Shown one piece after another: positions 26,812 through 34,459 of a DNA stretch of 64,000 bases; the stretch's first letter is position 1, and every line of letters begins with the position of its first letter. The translations under genes and the position numbers were made by a program. This DNA is from JBAXTE01 sp037130365 (GTDB lineage: Bacteria; Bacteroidota; Bacteroidia; Bacteroidales; WCHB1-69). The notes beneath the pieces are model-generated. The model was not told where the DNA came from. It made no database searches and was given only the letters and a program-made list of their open reading frames with translations. The stretch spans positions 1-64,000 of the forward strand of contig JBAXTE010000009.1 in NCBI GenBank assembly GCA_037130365.1, given 5' to 3'.

Positions 26812-26850
26812 CGCCACCCTTTTAGATGGCTTTCTTTTTCTTTTTTTTTA
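26812..26850 (+). terminator. Possible terminator after the hairpin RNA
   Basis: A GCCA stem with TGGC (26813-26830) followed by TTTCTTTTTCTTTTTTTTT. The stem is short, so this is a weak call; it supports the 95-nt hairpin being a transcript end. Confidence 0.4.
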
Positions 26851-26918
26851 GTTTTTTCATTTTTCTTTGTTAAATTTTGATGTGAGCGTAGCGAAGCTAA
26901 TTTTTTAAAGCTCGCATT

Positions 26919-27341
26919 ATGGAAACGTTACAAATCAAATCGCACAAAATCGGCAGAGAATACACACAGCCACATTTTTTCATCCTTAACAAAGGAAACA
27001 ATAGCGGAAAACCATTAAATCAACCATGCCCGAATTGCTTTGTCTGCATCACAAACACTTCAAACGACAGAGAACAATTATATTGGCTTTTATATGGCTT
27101 ATGGCGTTCAAACTCCTTTTATCAATACCTTAGAGGTTCTGTTATTCCTTTTATCGTGGTAAGGGACTTAAAATCGTGTATTATCAGCGCCAATTCAATT
27201 GCTGCAATAAATCAGGATGATTTTAATAAATCCGTGTCAACCCTTCGCACTCTTGAGAATCTGGAAGCTACCTACAAAAAGAACCTTCAACTAATCGACC
27301 AAGCAAAAAAAGCAGTTTTTAAAATATTTTCGCCTCATTAA
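26919..27341 (+). CDS. DUF6943-like protein
   Basis: A 140-aa protein. PCPNCFVCITNTSNDREQLY at about residue 32 and the following YGLWRSNSFYQYLRGSVIPF resemble the Bacteroidota family DUF6943, of unknown function. The Cys pair PNCFVC could bind metal, but only two closely spaced Cys plus one upstream are present. The C-terminal 40 residues are a helix (LENLEATYKKNLQLIDQAKK). It lies 68 bases before the DUF6266-like gene, on the same strand, at the right end of the element. Family name from memory, not a search. Confidence 0.55.
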   Translation: METLQIKSHKIGREYTQPHFFILNKGNNSGKPLNQPCPNCFVCITNTSNDREQLYWLLYGLWRSNSFYQYLRGSVIPFIVVRDLKSCIISANSIAAINQDDFNKSVSTLRTLENLEATYKKNLQLIDQAKKAVFKIFSPH

Positions 27342-27409
27342 GTCCGTATCAAGTCCGTTTTTATTTTTTTATACTATTTAATAATATAACCAATTAAAAA
27401 ACAAATATT

Positions 27410-28060
27410 ATGGGAAAATTAAAAAATGGAATTTTGGGAATCACAGTAGGAAAAGTGGGTAATGTGGTCGGTTCTAAATGGAAAAACATAAATACTGTAC
27501 GTATTTATCAACCACAAATCTATAATCCTCGAACAGTTTCACAAACTGCTCAACGTAGCAAATTCAGCACTACAGTAGCTTTTGTAAGACAAGTATTACC
27601 ACTTATAAACGAGATTTATGCTGGTAGTTTAACAAAAATGTCACCTTTCAACAAGGTAACAAGTCTTATCGTGAAAAATGCTTTTGTTGGTGAACCTCCA
27701 GTTCTTGACCAAACATTAGTAAAACTTGGAGATATTGAAGGAAGTGAAGTTTTAAATGTAGTTAACACTGGAGTTCCTGACCAAATTATGAAAATAACTT
27801 GGGAACCTAACTCGATTATCCAAGCTGAACTTGATTCAAAATTATCCTTTGTGTTAATCAACTGTGTTACAAACAAAGCGATGATTTTCAGTGAAGTTGC
27901 TGCACGTTCTGAAGGTTCAACCCAAATCACAGCTCCCCGCAGTTGGGCTGATTGTGATTCAGCACTTCATGTTATTACTACTGATTATAGCAATCCTGTT
28001 AAACCAAAAAAAGTAGTTAAATTCTGCCCTGGAAACGAACTTTCTGGACACATTAAATAG
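27410..28060 (+). CDS. DUF6266 family protein
   Basis: A 216-aa protein with the hallmark N-terminus of DUF6266: GKLKNGILG, then a GKVGNVVGSKWK segment, then NPRTVSQTAQRSKF at about residue 40. The C-terminal part (about 95-216) looks like a beta-rich domain. The family is common in Bacteroidota and of unknown role; virion-like or surface functions have not been established here. It is the last complete gene before the attachment site and is followed by a strong terminator. The tandem with a DUF6943-like gene may be a conserved end-module of such elements. Confidence 0.72.
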   Translation: MGKLKNGILGITVGKVGNVVGSKWKNINTVRIYQPQIYNPRTVSQTAQRSKFSTTVAFVRQVLPLINEIYAGSLTKMSPFNKVTSLIVKNAFVGEPPVLDQTLVKLGDIEGSEVLNVVNTGVPDQIMKITWEPNSIIQAELDSKLSFVLINCVTNKAMIFSEVAARSEGSTQITAPRSWADCDSALHVITTDYSNPVKPKKVVKFCPGNELSGHIK

Positions 28061-28077
28061 TTTATCTTTTTTATTTT

Positions 28078-28112
28078 AAGGCTAGTATTTTAATTAATAC
28101 TAGCCTTTTTTT
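28078..28112 (+). terminator. Terminator of the DUF6266 gene
   Basis: AAGGCTAGTATT (28078-28089) pairs perfectly with AATACTAGCCTT (28096-28107) across a 6-base loop, followed by a T-run. Confidence 0.9.
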
Positions 28113-28162
28113 GTCCTAATATATACTAGTTAGAGTATTACTCTGTATTACTTATCATATTA

Positions 28163-28279
28163 CTAATTAACTCTTATATTAGAATAAATATTTTCTACAA
28201 TATGGTCTTCTTTTAAAAACTGAGCTAAATCAATGAAAGACAAGTAATCTTCAACAAAACGGTTAGATATTGGGACACT
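28163..28279 (-). other. Separated 3' coding segment of the recombinase
   Basis: Read on the minus strand from the right attachment repeat, GTA-GCG-GGA (the same VAG codons that precede the tRNA-derived tail of the recombinase) continues in frame for 38 codons. These begin SVPISNRF and end IYSNIRVN, with a TAG at 28165-28163. In a circular excised form, recombination at the 12-bp repeat would join this segment to the recombinase gene. A chance open frame of this length is possible but not likely in such AT-rich DNA. Confidence 0.6.
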
Positions 28280-28290
28280 TCCCGCTACAA
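28279..28290 (+). repeat. Right attachment repeat (12 bp, att)
   Basis: TTCCCGCTACAA is identical to 8852-8863 and marks the right end of the element. It lies 3 bases before the displaced tRNA terminator. Confidence 0.85.
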
Positions 28291-28292
28291 AG

Positions 28293-28321
28293 AAAAAGCG
28301 ACTTTATTGAGTCGCTTTTTT
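28293..28321 (+). terminator. Displaced original tRNA terminator
   Basis: AAAAAGCGACT (28293-28303) pairs perfectly with AGTCGCTTTTT (28310-28320) around a 6-base loop and ends in T's. In an empty site it would start 2-3 bases after the tRNA's last shared bases, so it is best read as the host tRNA terminator now separated by 19.4 kb. Confidence 0.85.
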
Positions 28322-28355
28322 CGTATCGAAGTTTTTTAAATTATTGTATTCTGAG

Positions 28356-28371
28356 GAGCGTCGGATTCATA
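28356..28371 (+). repeat. 16-bp copy of the tRNA anticodon arm
   Basis: GAGCGTCGGATTCATA is identical to 8809-8824 in the tRNA. No other part of the tRNA is present around it. It lies 35 bases after the displaced terminator, outside the element, and may be a scar of an earlier integration. Confidence 0.7.
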
Positions 28372-28427
28372 TCCGTATATGCTAAAATATTAGGCTCATT
28401 TAAGATAAAAATTAAAAATTTTCACCT

Positions 28428-28458
28428 TTTGAATTTAACCTATTTTTCCCTACCTTTG
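28428..28458 (+). promoter_or_regulatory. Promoter of the BRO-type gene
   Basis: TTTG (28428-28431), a 19-base spacer and TACCTTTG (28451-28458) fit the Bacteroidota consensus. About 95 bases of leader precede the ATG at 28558. Confidence 0.6.
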
Positions 28459-28557
28459 GCTAAACAATTATGATTTAAATCTTCGTAATCAAGATTCATT
28501 GTATATTTCAATTTTAAAAAAGTAATTACACCCAAAACATCTGATAGAAAAAATAAC

Positions 28558-29394
28558 ATGACAAAAGAAATAGCAATAAAACTTTTTGAACAAACGCAAG
28601 TAAGAACGCTTTGGGATGACGAACATGAAAAATGGTATTTTTCAATTGTTGATGTAATAGGCATTTTAACCGAAAGCATCGACTCATCAGCATATTGGCG
28701 TAAGCTAAAACAAAGACTAAAAGAAGAAGGAAATGAAACCGTGACGAATTGTCACGGTTTGAAAATGCTTGCCACGGATGGCAAAATGCGATTAACAGAT
28801 GTTGCAGATACAGAACAACTTTTTCGGTTAATCCAATCAATTCCATCGCCCAAAGCCGAACCATTTAAACTATGGATTGCAAAAGTTGCACGTGAACGAA
28901 TAGATGAAATTGAAGACCCCGAAATAGGGATTGACAGATTGATGGAGACCTATTTTAGAAAAGGATATAGCAAAGAGTGGATAAATCAACGAATAAAAAG
29001 CATTGAAATCAGAAAAGAATTAACCGATGAATGGGAAAACCGTGGTGTAAAAAAAGGGCAGGAGTTCGCAATACTTACCGATGAAATCACTAAAGCATGG
29101 AGTGAATTAACTACAAAACAGTATAAATTACACAAGAACCTTAAAAAGGAAAATCTACGAGACCACATGACTAATCTTGAATTGGTTCTCAATATGCTTG
29201 CAGAAGCATCTACTACTGAAATATCTAAGGATAAACAACCAAAAACATTTAGCGAAAATAGAGAAGTTGCCCAAAAAGGAGGAAAAGTTGCAAAAGCAGC
29301 CCGTTTGCAATTAGAAAGTACTACAGGCAAAAAAGTAGTTTCTAAACTAAATGCAAAAGATTTATCACAAATCGAACGAAAACGAATTAAATAA
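28558..29394 (+). CDS. BRO-N domain protein (phage-antirepressor type)
   Basis: A 278-aa protein with an N-terminal BRO-N-like DNA-binding domain: KWYFSIVDVIGILTES (about residue 24) and a central RLTDVADTEQLFRLIQSIPS segment. It is followed by a second half typical of the chromosomal BRO proteins of Bacteroidota (RMET/RKGYSKEWINQRIKSIEIRK, then a lysine-rich tail). BRO proteins come from phages and mobile elements. This copy stands alone just outside the integrative element, beside a 16-bp tRNA fragment, and may be left over from another insertion at the same locus. Regulatory role inferred from family. Confidence 0.8.
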   Translation: MTKEIAIKLFEQTQVRTLWDDEHEKWYFSIVDVIGILTESIDSSAYWRKLKQRLKEEGNETVTNCHGLKMLATDGKMRLTDVADTEQLFRLIQSIPSPKAEPFKLWIAKVARERIDEIEDPEIGIDRLMETYFRKGYSKEWINQRIKSIEIRKELTDEWENRGVKKGQEFAILTDEITKAWSELTTKQYKLHKNLKKENLRDHMTNLELVLNMLAEASTTEISKDKQPKTFSENREVAQKGGKVAKAARLQLESTTGKKVVSKLNAKDLSQIERKRIK

Positions 29395-29452
29395 ACGGTT
29401 CTTAAATAAACAATCAAATAATTCTTTGATATTTCTAGATTAGAGTTCCATT

Positions 29453-30088
29453 TTAAGGCTTGTATCCAACCGTTTGAGCTAAAATAATTACTTCATCTGC
29501 TGTTAATTCCATTGTTTTAGCTAGTTCATCAACATCCAAATAGCGACGGGTTACTGTGTTCATCCCAACGGAAGCACAATAAAGATAGATGTTTTGTGAA
29601 ACCGATCCTGCATGAATTCCTGCATAAAGCATTTTATCTTCTTTTGAAGCGGTTTTCAGCTTCGAAAAATTGGAAACAATCACAATATTTAATGCTGCTT
29701 TGTCCACAAAATCTTGTTTCCCAGTGTTTTTCATATAATCACCTGATTTTCGGAATTTCAAGATGTTTTCTTTTGACTCATAAAGATATATTCCCGAGCG
29801 AGTTACAACAAATAAATCAATATCTTGCCAATTGCGAGCAGTAGCAGCAGTGCGTTTGCCTGATTCTGGTCTATTGATGCCATTTGCAGCCCATAATAAA
29901 TCTGAAAGCTCCTGCAATGTGAGCTCTTTTGTAGAAAATTCTCGAGCACTAGATCGAGCATTCAATGATTCCATTAACGGCTTTCCTCCAGTTTTTATAG
30001 GAGCTGGCAACAATATATCTTTGCTGTTTTGAGCATTTGAAAGTGTTGGCGTGATGATAATCAACATTAAAAAGGTAAACTGTTTCAT
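29453..30088 (-). CDS. Exported SagB-type nitroreductase-like protein
   Basis: A 211-aa protein with a signal peptide (MKQFTFLMLIIITPTLSNAQ) and a nitroreductase-fold domain of the SagB/ThcOx type: LNARSSAREFSTKELTLQEL (about residue 43), then DLLWAANGINR and a C-terminal HAGSVSQNIYLYCASVG. FMN-dependent oxidoreductases of this group act on peptides or small molecules; here the domain is placed in the periplasm. The substrate is unknown. No partner cyclodehydratase gene is adjacent. Confidence 0.85.
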   Translation of the reverse strand: MKQFTFLMLIIITPTLSNAQNSKDILLPAPIKTGGKPLMESLNARSSAREFSTKELTLQELSDLLWAANGINRPESGKRTAATARNWQDIDLFVVTRSGIYLYESKENILKFRKSGDYMKNTGKQDFVDKAALNIVIVSNFSKLKTASKEDKMLYAGIHAGSVSQNIYLYCASVGMNTVTRRYLDVDELAKTMELTADEVIILAQTVGYKP

Positions 30089-30196
30089 TTTGTATATTAT
30101 TAGTATTTAATCTTTGAATTCAGAAATCAAATGTAGCTCTTTTTTTAAATAATTCAGTTATCGTTCAAAAAAATGAAGATTAAACTTAATTTTTTA

Positions 30197-30204
30197 TATT
30201 TTTG
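30197..30204 (+). promoter_or_regulatory. -7 box upstream of the GldM-C-like gene
   Basis: TATTTTTG matches TAnnTTTG, about 35-45 bases upstream of the start. No good -33 box was found. Confidence 0.45.
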
Positions 30205-30239
30205 TAGTCAATAATATTTCATCAGTATATTTATTTAAG

Positions 30240-31511
30240 TTGTTCATTATGAAGAAGATTGCGCTAATTGTGTTAGGATTAAATTTAATATTTATTCACG
30301 TAAATGCTCAAAAATCAACTGATTTAAAGATAGCTGGCATCAAGGGATCAGCAATAAACATTGAAGAAATGATTGAACGTCCAATTACGGCCATAAAATC
30401 GAGCGATAAAGTAATATCATTTATTGTAACAGTAGAAATTGATAAGAAGCAAAAGTCATTTTATTCAAAGGGCAATCGATTTTCGGATGAATTTATTCAA
30501 GCATCACAAAATTTATCATCTGGAAGTAAAATTTCCTTCGATAGTGTTGTGGTTAAACAAATTGATAAGCAAATAATTATTCCTTCCTTTAATTATATTA
30601 TTAAAAGAGAATCGCCACAGGCCTACATTGGGAACCATCGGTCTGTTTATGAAATGCCAATCACTGAAATTCTAAATCAACCATTTCTTAATTGTTCTAA
30701 TCGAAATATCAAAGTATCAACTTTTAATGTTGTTATTTGCAAAAATGAAAGAGTTCAACGGTTTGAAAATAAGTCTGAGAAGTTTTCTACCGAAATAATA
30801 GGCGCAATAAGCCAATTAATAGGAGGGGAGACCGTTTGGTTTGAAAATATAAATGGGGTTGTAGAATCTAAAGTTGTTCCTTTACCACCGTTTAAAATTT
30901 CTATTTTAGGAAGTAATGAAGATTATCCGTGCACATTAGCTGGGATTTCTTTTGGAGAATGGGATACGAAATTATTGCCCTTGTCACAGGAGATAAAAGT
31001 TCCATCTAAAAATGTAATTATTGAATCTTTTATGATGTATGCAATAATTAATGATGAATACAAAAGCTTCAGACAAACATCAGGCTCAAAGTTAACGAGT
31101 GAAATGATCGAATTTTTAAAACAGGTAAAACCTGGGACAGTGGTAAAAATAGATTATATTCGTGCTTCTATTGAAGATGTATCACTGAAATTAAACCCAA
31201 TTTATTTAAAAATTGCTGGTAATGGTAACTCATTGACAAAATCAGTTCTAGGTAATCTCTCTTTTGGTGTTCAGTCGGCAGATTATATTAAAAACAACAA
31301 AATTACCTTCAACAACAAACCTGTAAACTATTTTATCGTACGAACACTATCCGAAAACGTCTTAACATCTCTTGATGGCAATCTTACAGAATCTCAAAGT
31401 CAACAATTATCTCAATTTCCAAAAGGAACTATTTTGCAGTTCTATAATATAAGTGTAATAGAATCCGGAAAACGAGTTAAATTAGATGATATCTGGATTA
31501 AGATAAAATAG
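30240..31511 (+). CDS. Secreted protein with GldM-C-like repeats
   Basis: A 423-aa exported protein. The frame opens at a TTG (30240); the ATG at 30249 starts a clear signal peptide (MKKIALIVLGLNLIFIHVNAQ) and is the likelier start. Four repeats of about 95 residues follow, at about 55-105, 150-205, 255-310 and 350-410. Each ends like KGNRFSDEFIQASQNLSSG followed by a beta strand, as in the C-terminal beta domains of GldM, the periplasmic arm of the gliding and type IX secretion motor. The GldM N-terminal membrane part is absent. Function unknown; a periplasmic binding or scaffold protein is a fair guess. Confidence 0.65.
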   Translation: MFIMKKIALIVLGLNLIFIHVNAQKSTDLKIAGIKGSAINIEEMIERPITAIKSSDKVISFIVTVEIDKKQKSFYSKGNRFSDEFIQASQNLSSGSKISFDSVVVKQIDKQIIIPSFNYIIKRESPQAYIGNHRSVYEMPITEILNQPFLNCSNRNIKVSTFNVVICKNERVQRFENKSEKFSTEIIGAISQLIGGETVWFENINGVVESKVVPLPPFKISILGSNEDYPCTLAGISFGEWDTKLLPLSQEIKVPSKNVIIESFMMYAIINDEYKSFRQTSGSKLTSEMIEFLKQVKPGTVVKIDYIRASIEDVSLKLNPIYLKIAGNGNSLTKSVLGNLSFGVQSADYIKNNKITFNNKPVNYFIVRTLSENVLTSLDGNLTESQSQQLSQFPKGTILQFYNISVIESGKRVKLDDIWIKIK

Positions 31512-31521
31512 CATTTTACCC

Positions 31522-31579
31522 TTTCACCATGTACCCTTTACCCTTTACCATTTCACGATGTACCCTTTACCCTTTTCCT
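31522..31579. repeat. Tandem 29-bp repeat, two copies
   Basis: 31522-31550 and 31551-31579 share 26 of 29 bases and are built from TACCC and TTTACC runs (CCATGTACCCTTTACCC). The second copy reaches the 3' end of the NUDIX gene. No function apparent. Confidence 0.75.
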
Positions 31580-32234
31580 ATGTCCATCTTTCGCTCTCGA
31601 ATATCTCTTTCGATATTTCTCTAAATTCGTTTAAGATCATCGCTGTTGCTCCCCAAACAATGTGGTTGTCTATTTTGAAAGCAGGAACCTCCATTATTTG
31701 GTCCTTGATATTTACATTCAAATTCTGAATAACAGTTTTTTTGATAAATGTTTCAATATCAAATTCTATTATTTCAGCTACTTCGTGATTATCAATAGAA
31801 TAATCAGGAGCTTTTTTTAAGAAACATATATAAGGATACACCAAGAATTGGCTAATTGGAATCACCAATGGCGTTAATTCTCCGACAATATCGTTAGAAT
31901 TGATATCTACATTTATTTCTTCTTTAGTCTCTCTTATTGCGGTTTGTTCTAAATTGATGTCAAATGGTTCCACTTTGCCTCCAGGAAAGCTAATTTGGTC
32001 GCTGTGTGTTCCAAAATATTTTGAACGTCTAATAAGCAGTGATTTTAATCGATAATCATCCTCAAATAAAACCATCATTACAGCACTTTTTCGATAATTT
32101 TGAACTTCTTTATCATTAATTGAAAAAAAAATGCGTTTATTTGGTAAAATATTTTGATGAAAAGATACACCAAAATTATTATGTTTAAGCCTGATTCTTA
32201 ATATGTTAAAGAATGTTAAAATATTTTCCTTCAT
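31578..32234 (-). CDS. NUDIX hydrolase (CoA pyrophosphatase-like)
   Basis: A 218-aa NUDIX protein. The box runs from GGKVEPFDINLEQTAIRETK into EEIN (about residues 82-105), fitting G-x5-E-x7-RE-x2-EE, and is preceded by HSDQISFPGG. This layout is that of the NudL/CoA-diphosphatase group, which splits CoA and related nucleotide esters; the specific substrate is not proven. A promoter box (TAATTTTG on the minus strand, 32254-32261) lies 20 bases upstream. Confidence 0.85.
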   Translation of the reverse strand: MKENILTFFNILRIRLKHNNFGVSFHQNILPNKRIFFSINDKEVQNYRKSAVMMVLFEDDYRLKSLLIRRSKYFGTHSDQISFPGGKVEPFDINLEQTAIRETKEEINVDINSNDIVGELTPLVIPISQFLVYPYICFLKKAPDYSIDNHEVAEIIEFDIETFIKKTVIQNLNVNIKDQIMEVPAFKIDNHIVWGATAMILNEFREISKEIFESERWT

Positions 32235-32253
32235 TAGATATAAACAATTTGTG

Positions 32254-32261
32254 CAAAATTA
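32254..32261 (-). promoter_or_regulatory. -7 box of the NUDIX gene
   Basis: TAATTTTG on the minus strand, 20 bases upstream of the start at 32234. Confidence 0.45.
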
Positions 32262-32348
32262 AACGAAAAAATGTTTGCATATATTAAAAAATGTTTGCAC
32301 TTTTGTAACTGGAATTAAAAAAAAACTATTCACTAAAATTAAAAAAAA

Positions 32349-32822
32349 ATGAAAAAAGTAGTTAGTTTATTATTAGTTGTTGTAGCATTAGTAGCTTTCA
32401 ACTCATGTAAAAAATCAGAAACTCCAGAAGCAGTTGCTGACAAGTATTTAAAAGCTATTGGACAAATGAAATTTGACGAAGCTAAGACTTTAGTTACCGA
32501 AGAATCAAAACCAACTATTGATTTTATGGTTCAAATGTCAACAATGGGCGGAGAAGAAGCTAAAAAAGCTGCAGCTACTGCAAAAATTGAAATCAAAGAC
32601 ATGAAATGCGAAACTAAAGGTGATGCTTCAGATTGCGTTTGTAAAGTTAATGATGGCAAAAAAGAAGAAGAAACTAAATTACATCTTGTTAAAAAAGATG
32701 GAAAATGGTTAGTTGAACAAAAGAAAGAAGGTGGCGCTCCAACTGAAACAGCTCCTGCTGATTCAACAAAAACTGAAGTAGCTCCTGTTGCTGAAGAAAC
32801 TAAAACTGAAGTTAAAAAATAA
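32349..32822 (+). CDS. Small lipoprotein, DUF4878-like
   Basis: A 157-aa lipoprotein. The signal peptide MKKVVSLLLVVVALVAFNSC ends at Cys20, a lipobox-type site. The mature domain (about 25-115, PEAVADKYLKAIGQMKFDEA) resembles the NTF2-like DUF4878 lipoproteins. The tail from about 125 is a low-complexity run of Ala, Pro, Thr and Glu. Likely anchored in the outer membrane. A possible promoter (TTTG at 32274-32277, CACTTTTG at 32298-32305) lies upstream, with one base off consensus. Confidence 0.75.
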   Translation: MKKVVSLLLVVVALVAFNSCKKSETPEAVADKYLKAIGQMKFDEAKTLVTEESKPTIDFMVQMSTMGGEEAKKAAATAKIEIKDMKCETKGDASDCVCKVNDGKKEEETKLHLVKKDGKWLVEQKKEGGAPTETAPADSTKTEVAPVAEETKTEVKK

Positions 32823-32835
32823 TTAGTACTACATT

Positions 32836-33492
32836 GTGAAAAAAAGACTCATTAGAGTTCTTATTATCATACTTGTAATATTATTATCAATTGCATTGTT
32901 CCTGTTCATCTACGAATATCGTAGTGGACAGGAACAGTCGTTTAATAAATATCGATTAACCGACTCCGAAATTGATTCTTTACAAGATGGTGATATTATA
33001 CTCCGACATGGTTTTGGTGTTGTAAGCGACATGATTGGCGAAACTATGAATGAAAAATTTAATGTTTCTCATTGTGCAATAGTCTGCCGCCCTAGTGCTG
33101 ATAGTATTGTCATAATACATTCTGTTTCTAGTTCTTTATCTAATTTTGATGGCGTTCAAACGTGTGAATTGAATAAATTTATGCAAGAAAGTAAGCCAAA
33201 CAGTATCATAGTTGTTAGATATAAATCAAAAATAAATAAAAGTCTAAGTTGTATAAGCAAACGAGCCAACTATTATCTTCAAAAACAAGTGCCATTCGAC
33301 GATAGTTTTGATATTATTGATCATTCAAAAATTTATTGTTCAGAATTGCCATTCTTGATTTTTAAAGATGAATTTAATGATGACATCTTCAATTCTTCGG
33401 ATCCAGAAAAAACAACTCATAAACGATTTGCTGCTTTTTGGGATACTACTAGATTCACAGTCATAATCAATCATCAATTAAGAAAAAAGTGA
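32836..33492 (+). CDS. YiiX/YebB-like permuted papain-fold hydrolase
   Basis: A 218-aa protein with an N-terminal membrane anchor (about 5-27). The domain begins LQDGDIILRHGFG (about residue 50), with NVSHCAIV (His75) and a later KIYCSELPF (Cys172). His before Cys in this order is typical of the circularly permuted NlpC/P60-like YiiX family, peptidases or amidases of the envelope. The GTG start follows the lipoprotein by 13 bases, so they may be co-transcribed. Substrate unknown. Confidence 0.8.
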   Translation: MKKRLIRVLIIILVILLSIALFLFIYEYRSGQEQSFNKYRLTDSEIDSLQDGDIILRHGFGVVSDMIGETMNEKFNVSHCAIVCRPSADSIVIIHSVSSSLSNFDGVQTCELNKFMQESKPNSIIVVRYKSKINKSLSCISKRANYYLQKQVPFDDSFDIIDHSKIYCSELPFLIFKDEFNDDIFNSSDPEKTTHKRFAAFWDTTRFTVIINHQLRKK

Positions 33493-33553
33493 TAATCTGG
33501 TTAAAAAAACTTATTTATTCAAGCTCCCTAATAATTGGTAAATAAAATTCGAT

Positions 33554-33561
33554 TAAATTTG
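33554..33561 (+). promoter_or_regulatory. -7 box of fabG
   Basis: TAAATTTG matches TAnnTTTG, 24 bases before the fabG ATG. Confidence 0.5.
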
Positions 33562-33585
33562 CGCTAGAAATTAAAAACTGAAAAA

Positions 33586-34332
33586 ATGAAACTACTCGAA
33601 GGAAAAGTAGCACTTATTACAGGAGCTTCTAGAGGTATAGGAAAAGGAATTGCTATAAAATTTGCTAAACATGGTGCTAATATCGCTTTTACCGATTTAC
33701 AATACGACGAAGCAGCTCAACAACTTGAACAAGAATTACAACTTTTAGGTGTAAAGGCTAAAGGTTATGCTTCTGATGCATCTTCTTTGGAAGATTCAGA
33801 AAAGACAATCGAAGCTGTAGCTGCAGATTTTGGTCGTATTGACATTCTTATTAACAACGCTGGTATAACTCGAGATAATTTATTGCTTAGAATGACAGAA
33901 CTAGATTGGGATTTGGTGATGAAAATTAACCTGAAATCAGTTTTTAATCTGACTAAAGCTGTTCAGAAAATTATGATTAAGCAACGCTGTGGTTCTATCG
34001 TAAATATGTCTTCAGTTGTAGGTGTTCATGGCAATGCTGGTCAGGCAAACTACGCTGCTTCTAAAGCTGGAATGATTGGATTTACAAAATCTATAGCTCA
34101 AGAACTTGGCTCACGAAATATTAGATGCAACGCTATCGCTCCAGGTTTTATTGAAACCGAGATGACACACCAATTATCTGACGAGGTTAGAACTAGCTGG
34201 GTCAATCAAATTCCATTACGTAGAACTGGAACTCCTGATGATGTTTCTAATGTCGCTCTATTCTTTGCTTCCGATTTATCTTCATACGTCTCTGGACAAG
34301 TACTGAGTTGCGATGGTGGAATGAGAACATAA
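33586..34332 (+). CDS. fabG: 3-oxoacyl-ACP reductase
   Basis: A 248-aa short-chain dehydrogenase of fatty acid synthesis that reduces 3-oxoacyl-ACP with NADPH. Features are the cofactor loop TGASRGIGKGIA (residue 13 on), NNAGIT (about 89), the catalytic Ser in NMSSVVGVHG (about 140), YAASKAG (about 156) and the C-terminal SSYVSGQVLSCDGGM signature of FabG. A strong terminator (34371-34399) follows, so it is probably monocistronic. Related SDR enzymes share these motifs, but the signature and length favour FabG. Confidence 0.93.
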   Translation: MKLLEGKVALITGASRGIGKGIAIKFAKHGANIAFTDLQYDEAAQQLEQELQLLGVKAKGYASDASSLEDSEKTIEAVAADFGRIDILINNAGITRDNLLLRMTELDWDLVMKINLKSVFNLTKAVQKIMIKQRCGSIVNMSSVVGVHGNAGQANYAASKAGMIGFTKSIAQELGSRNIRCNAIAPGFIETEMTHQLSDEVRTSWVNQIPLRRTGTPDDVSNVALFFASDLSSYVSGQVLSCDGGMRT

Positions 34333-34370
34333 GCGCTGGTTTTTAAATTTTGTGCTTGAAAAGTATATTT

Positions 34371-34399
34371 AAAAGTCAGGAACAAATCCTGACTTTTTT
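34371..34399 (+). terminator. Terminator of fabG
   Basis: AAAAGTCAGG (34371-34380) pairs with CCTGACTTTT (34388-34397), followed by T's. Confidence 0.9.
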
Positions 34400-34459
34400 T
34401 ATTCCCATTAATTCCATTTTTTTCATAAATTTGTATTCTAATTTCAACCTATTTATACT

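Larger units (their letters stand above)
8861..28290. mobile_element. 19.4-kb integrative element in tRNA 3' end
   Basis: The element is bounded by the 12-bp repeats at 8852-8863 and 28279-28290. It starts with a serine recombinase reading out of the tRNA and ends just before a perfect rho-independent terminator (28293-28321) that would directly follow the tRNA if the element were removed. Contents are the recombinase, a small ORF, a MerR-like regulator, a type I restriction-modification operon, a six-gene nuclease, ATPase and Ntn-hydrolase cluster, a C-biased spacer, a secreted orphan, a hairpin, and DUF6943- and DUF6266-like genes. No conjugation genes, replication initiator or recognisable phage structural genes are seen, so it is an integrative, possibly mobilisable, defence-carrying island rather than a recognised ICE or prophage. 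Confidence 0.85.

Noticed and set aside
26713..26850. Retron-type msr-msd RNA
   Set aside because: No reverse transcriptase is encoded anywhere near the hairpin.
8861..28290. Prophage or conjugative element
   Set aside because: No capsid, tail, terminase, relaxase or type IV secretion genes were recognised.
31522..31579. CRISPR-like repeat
   Set aside because: Two directly adjacent copies without spacers; a simple tandem duplication.
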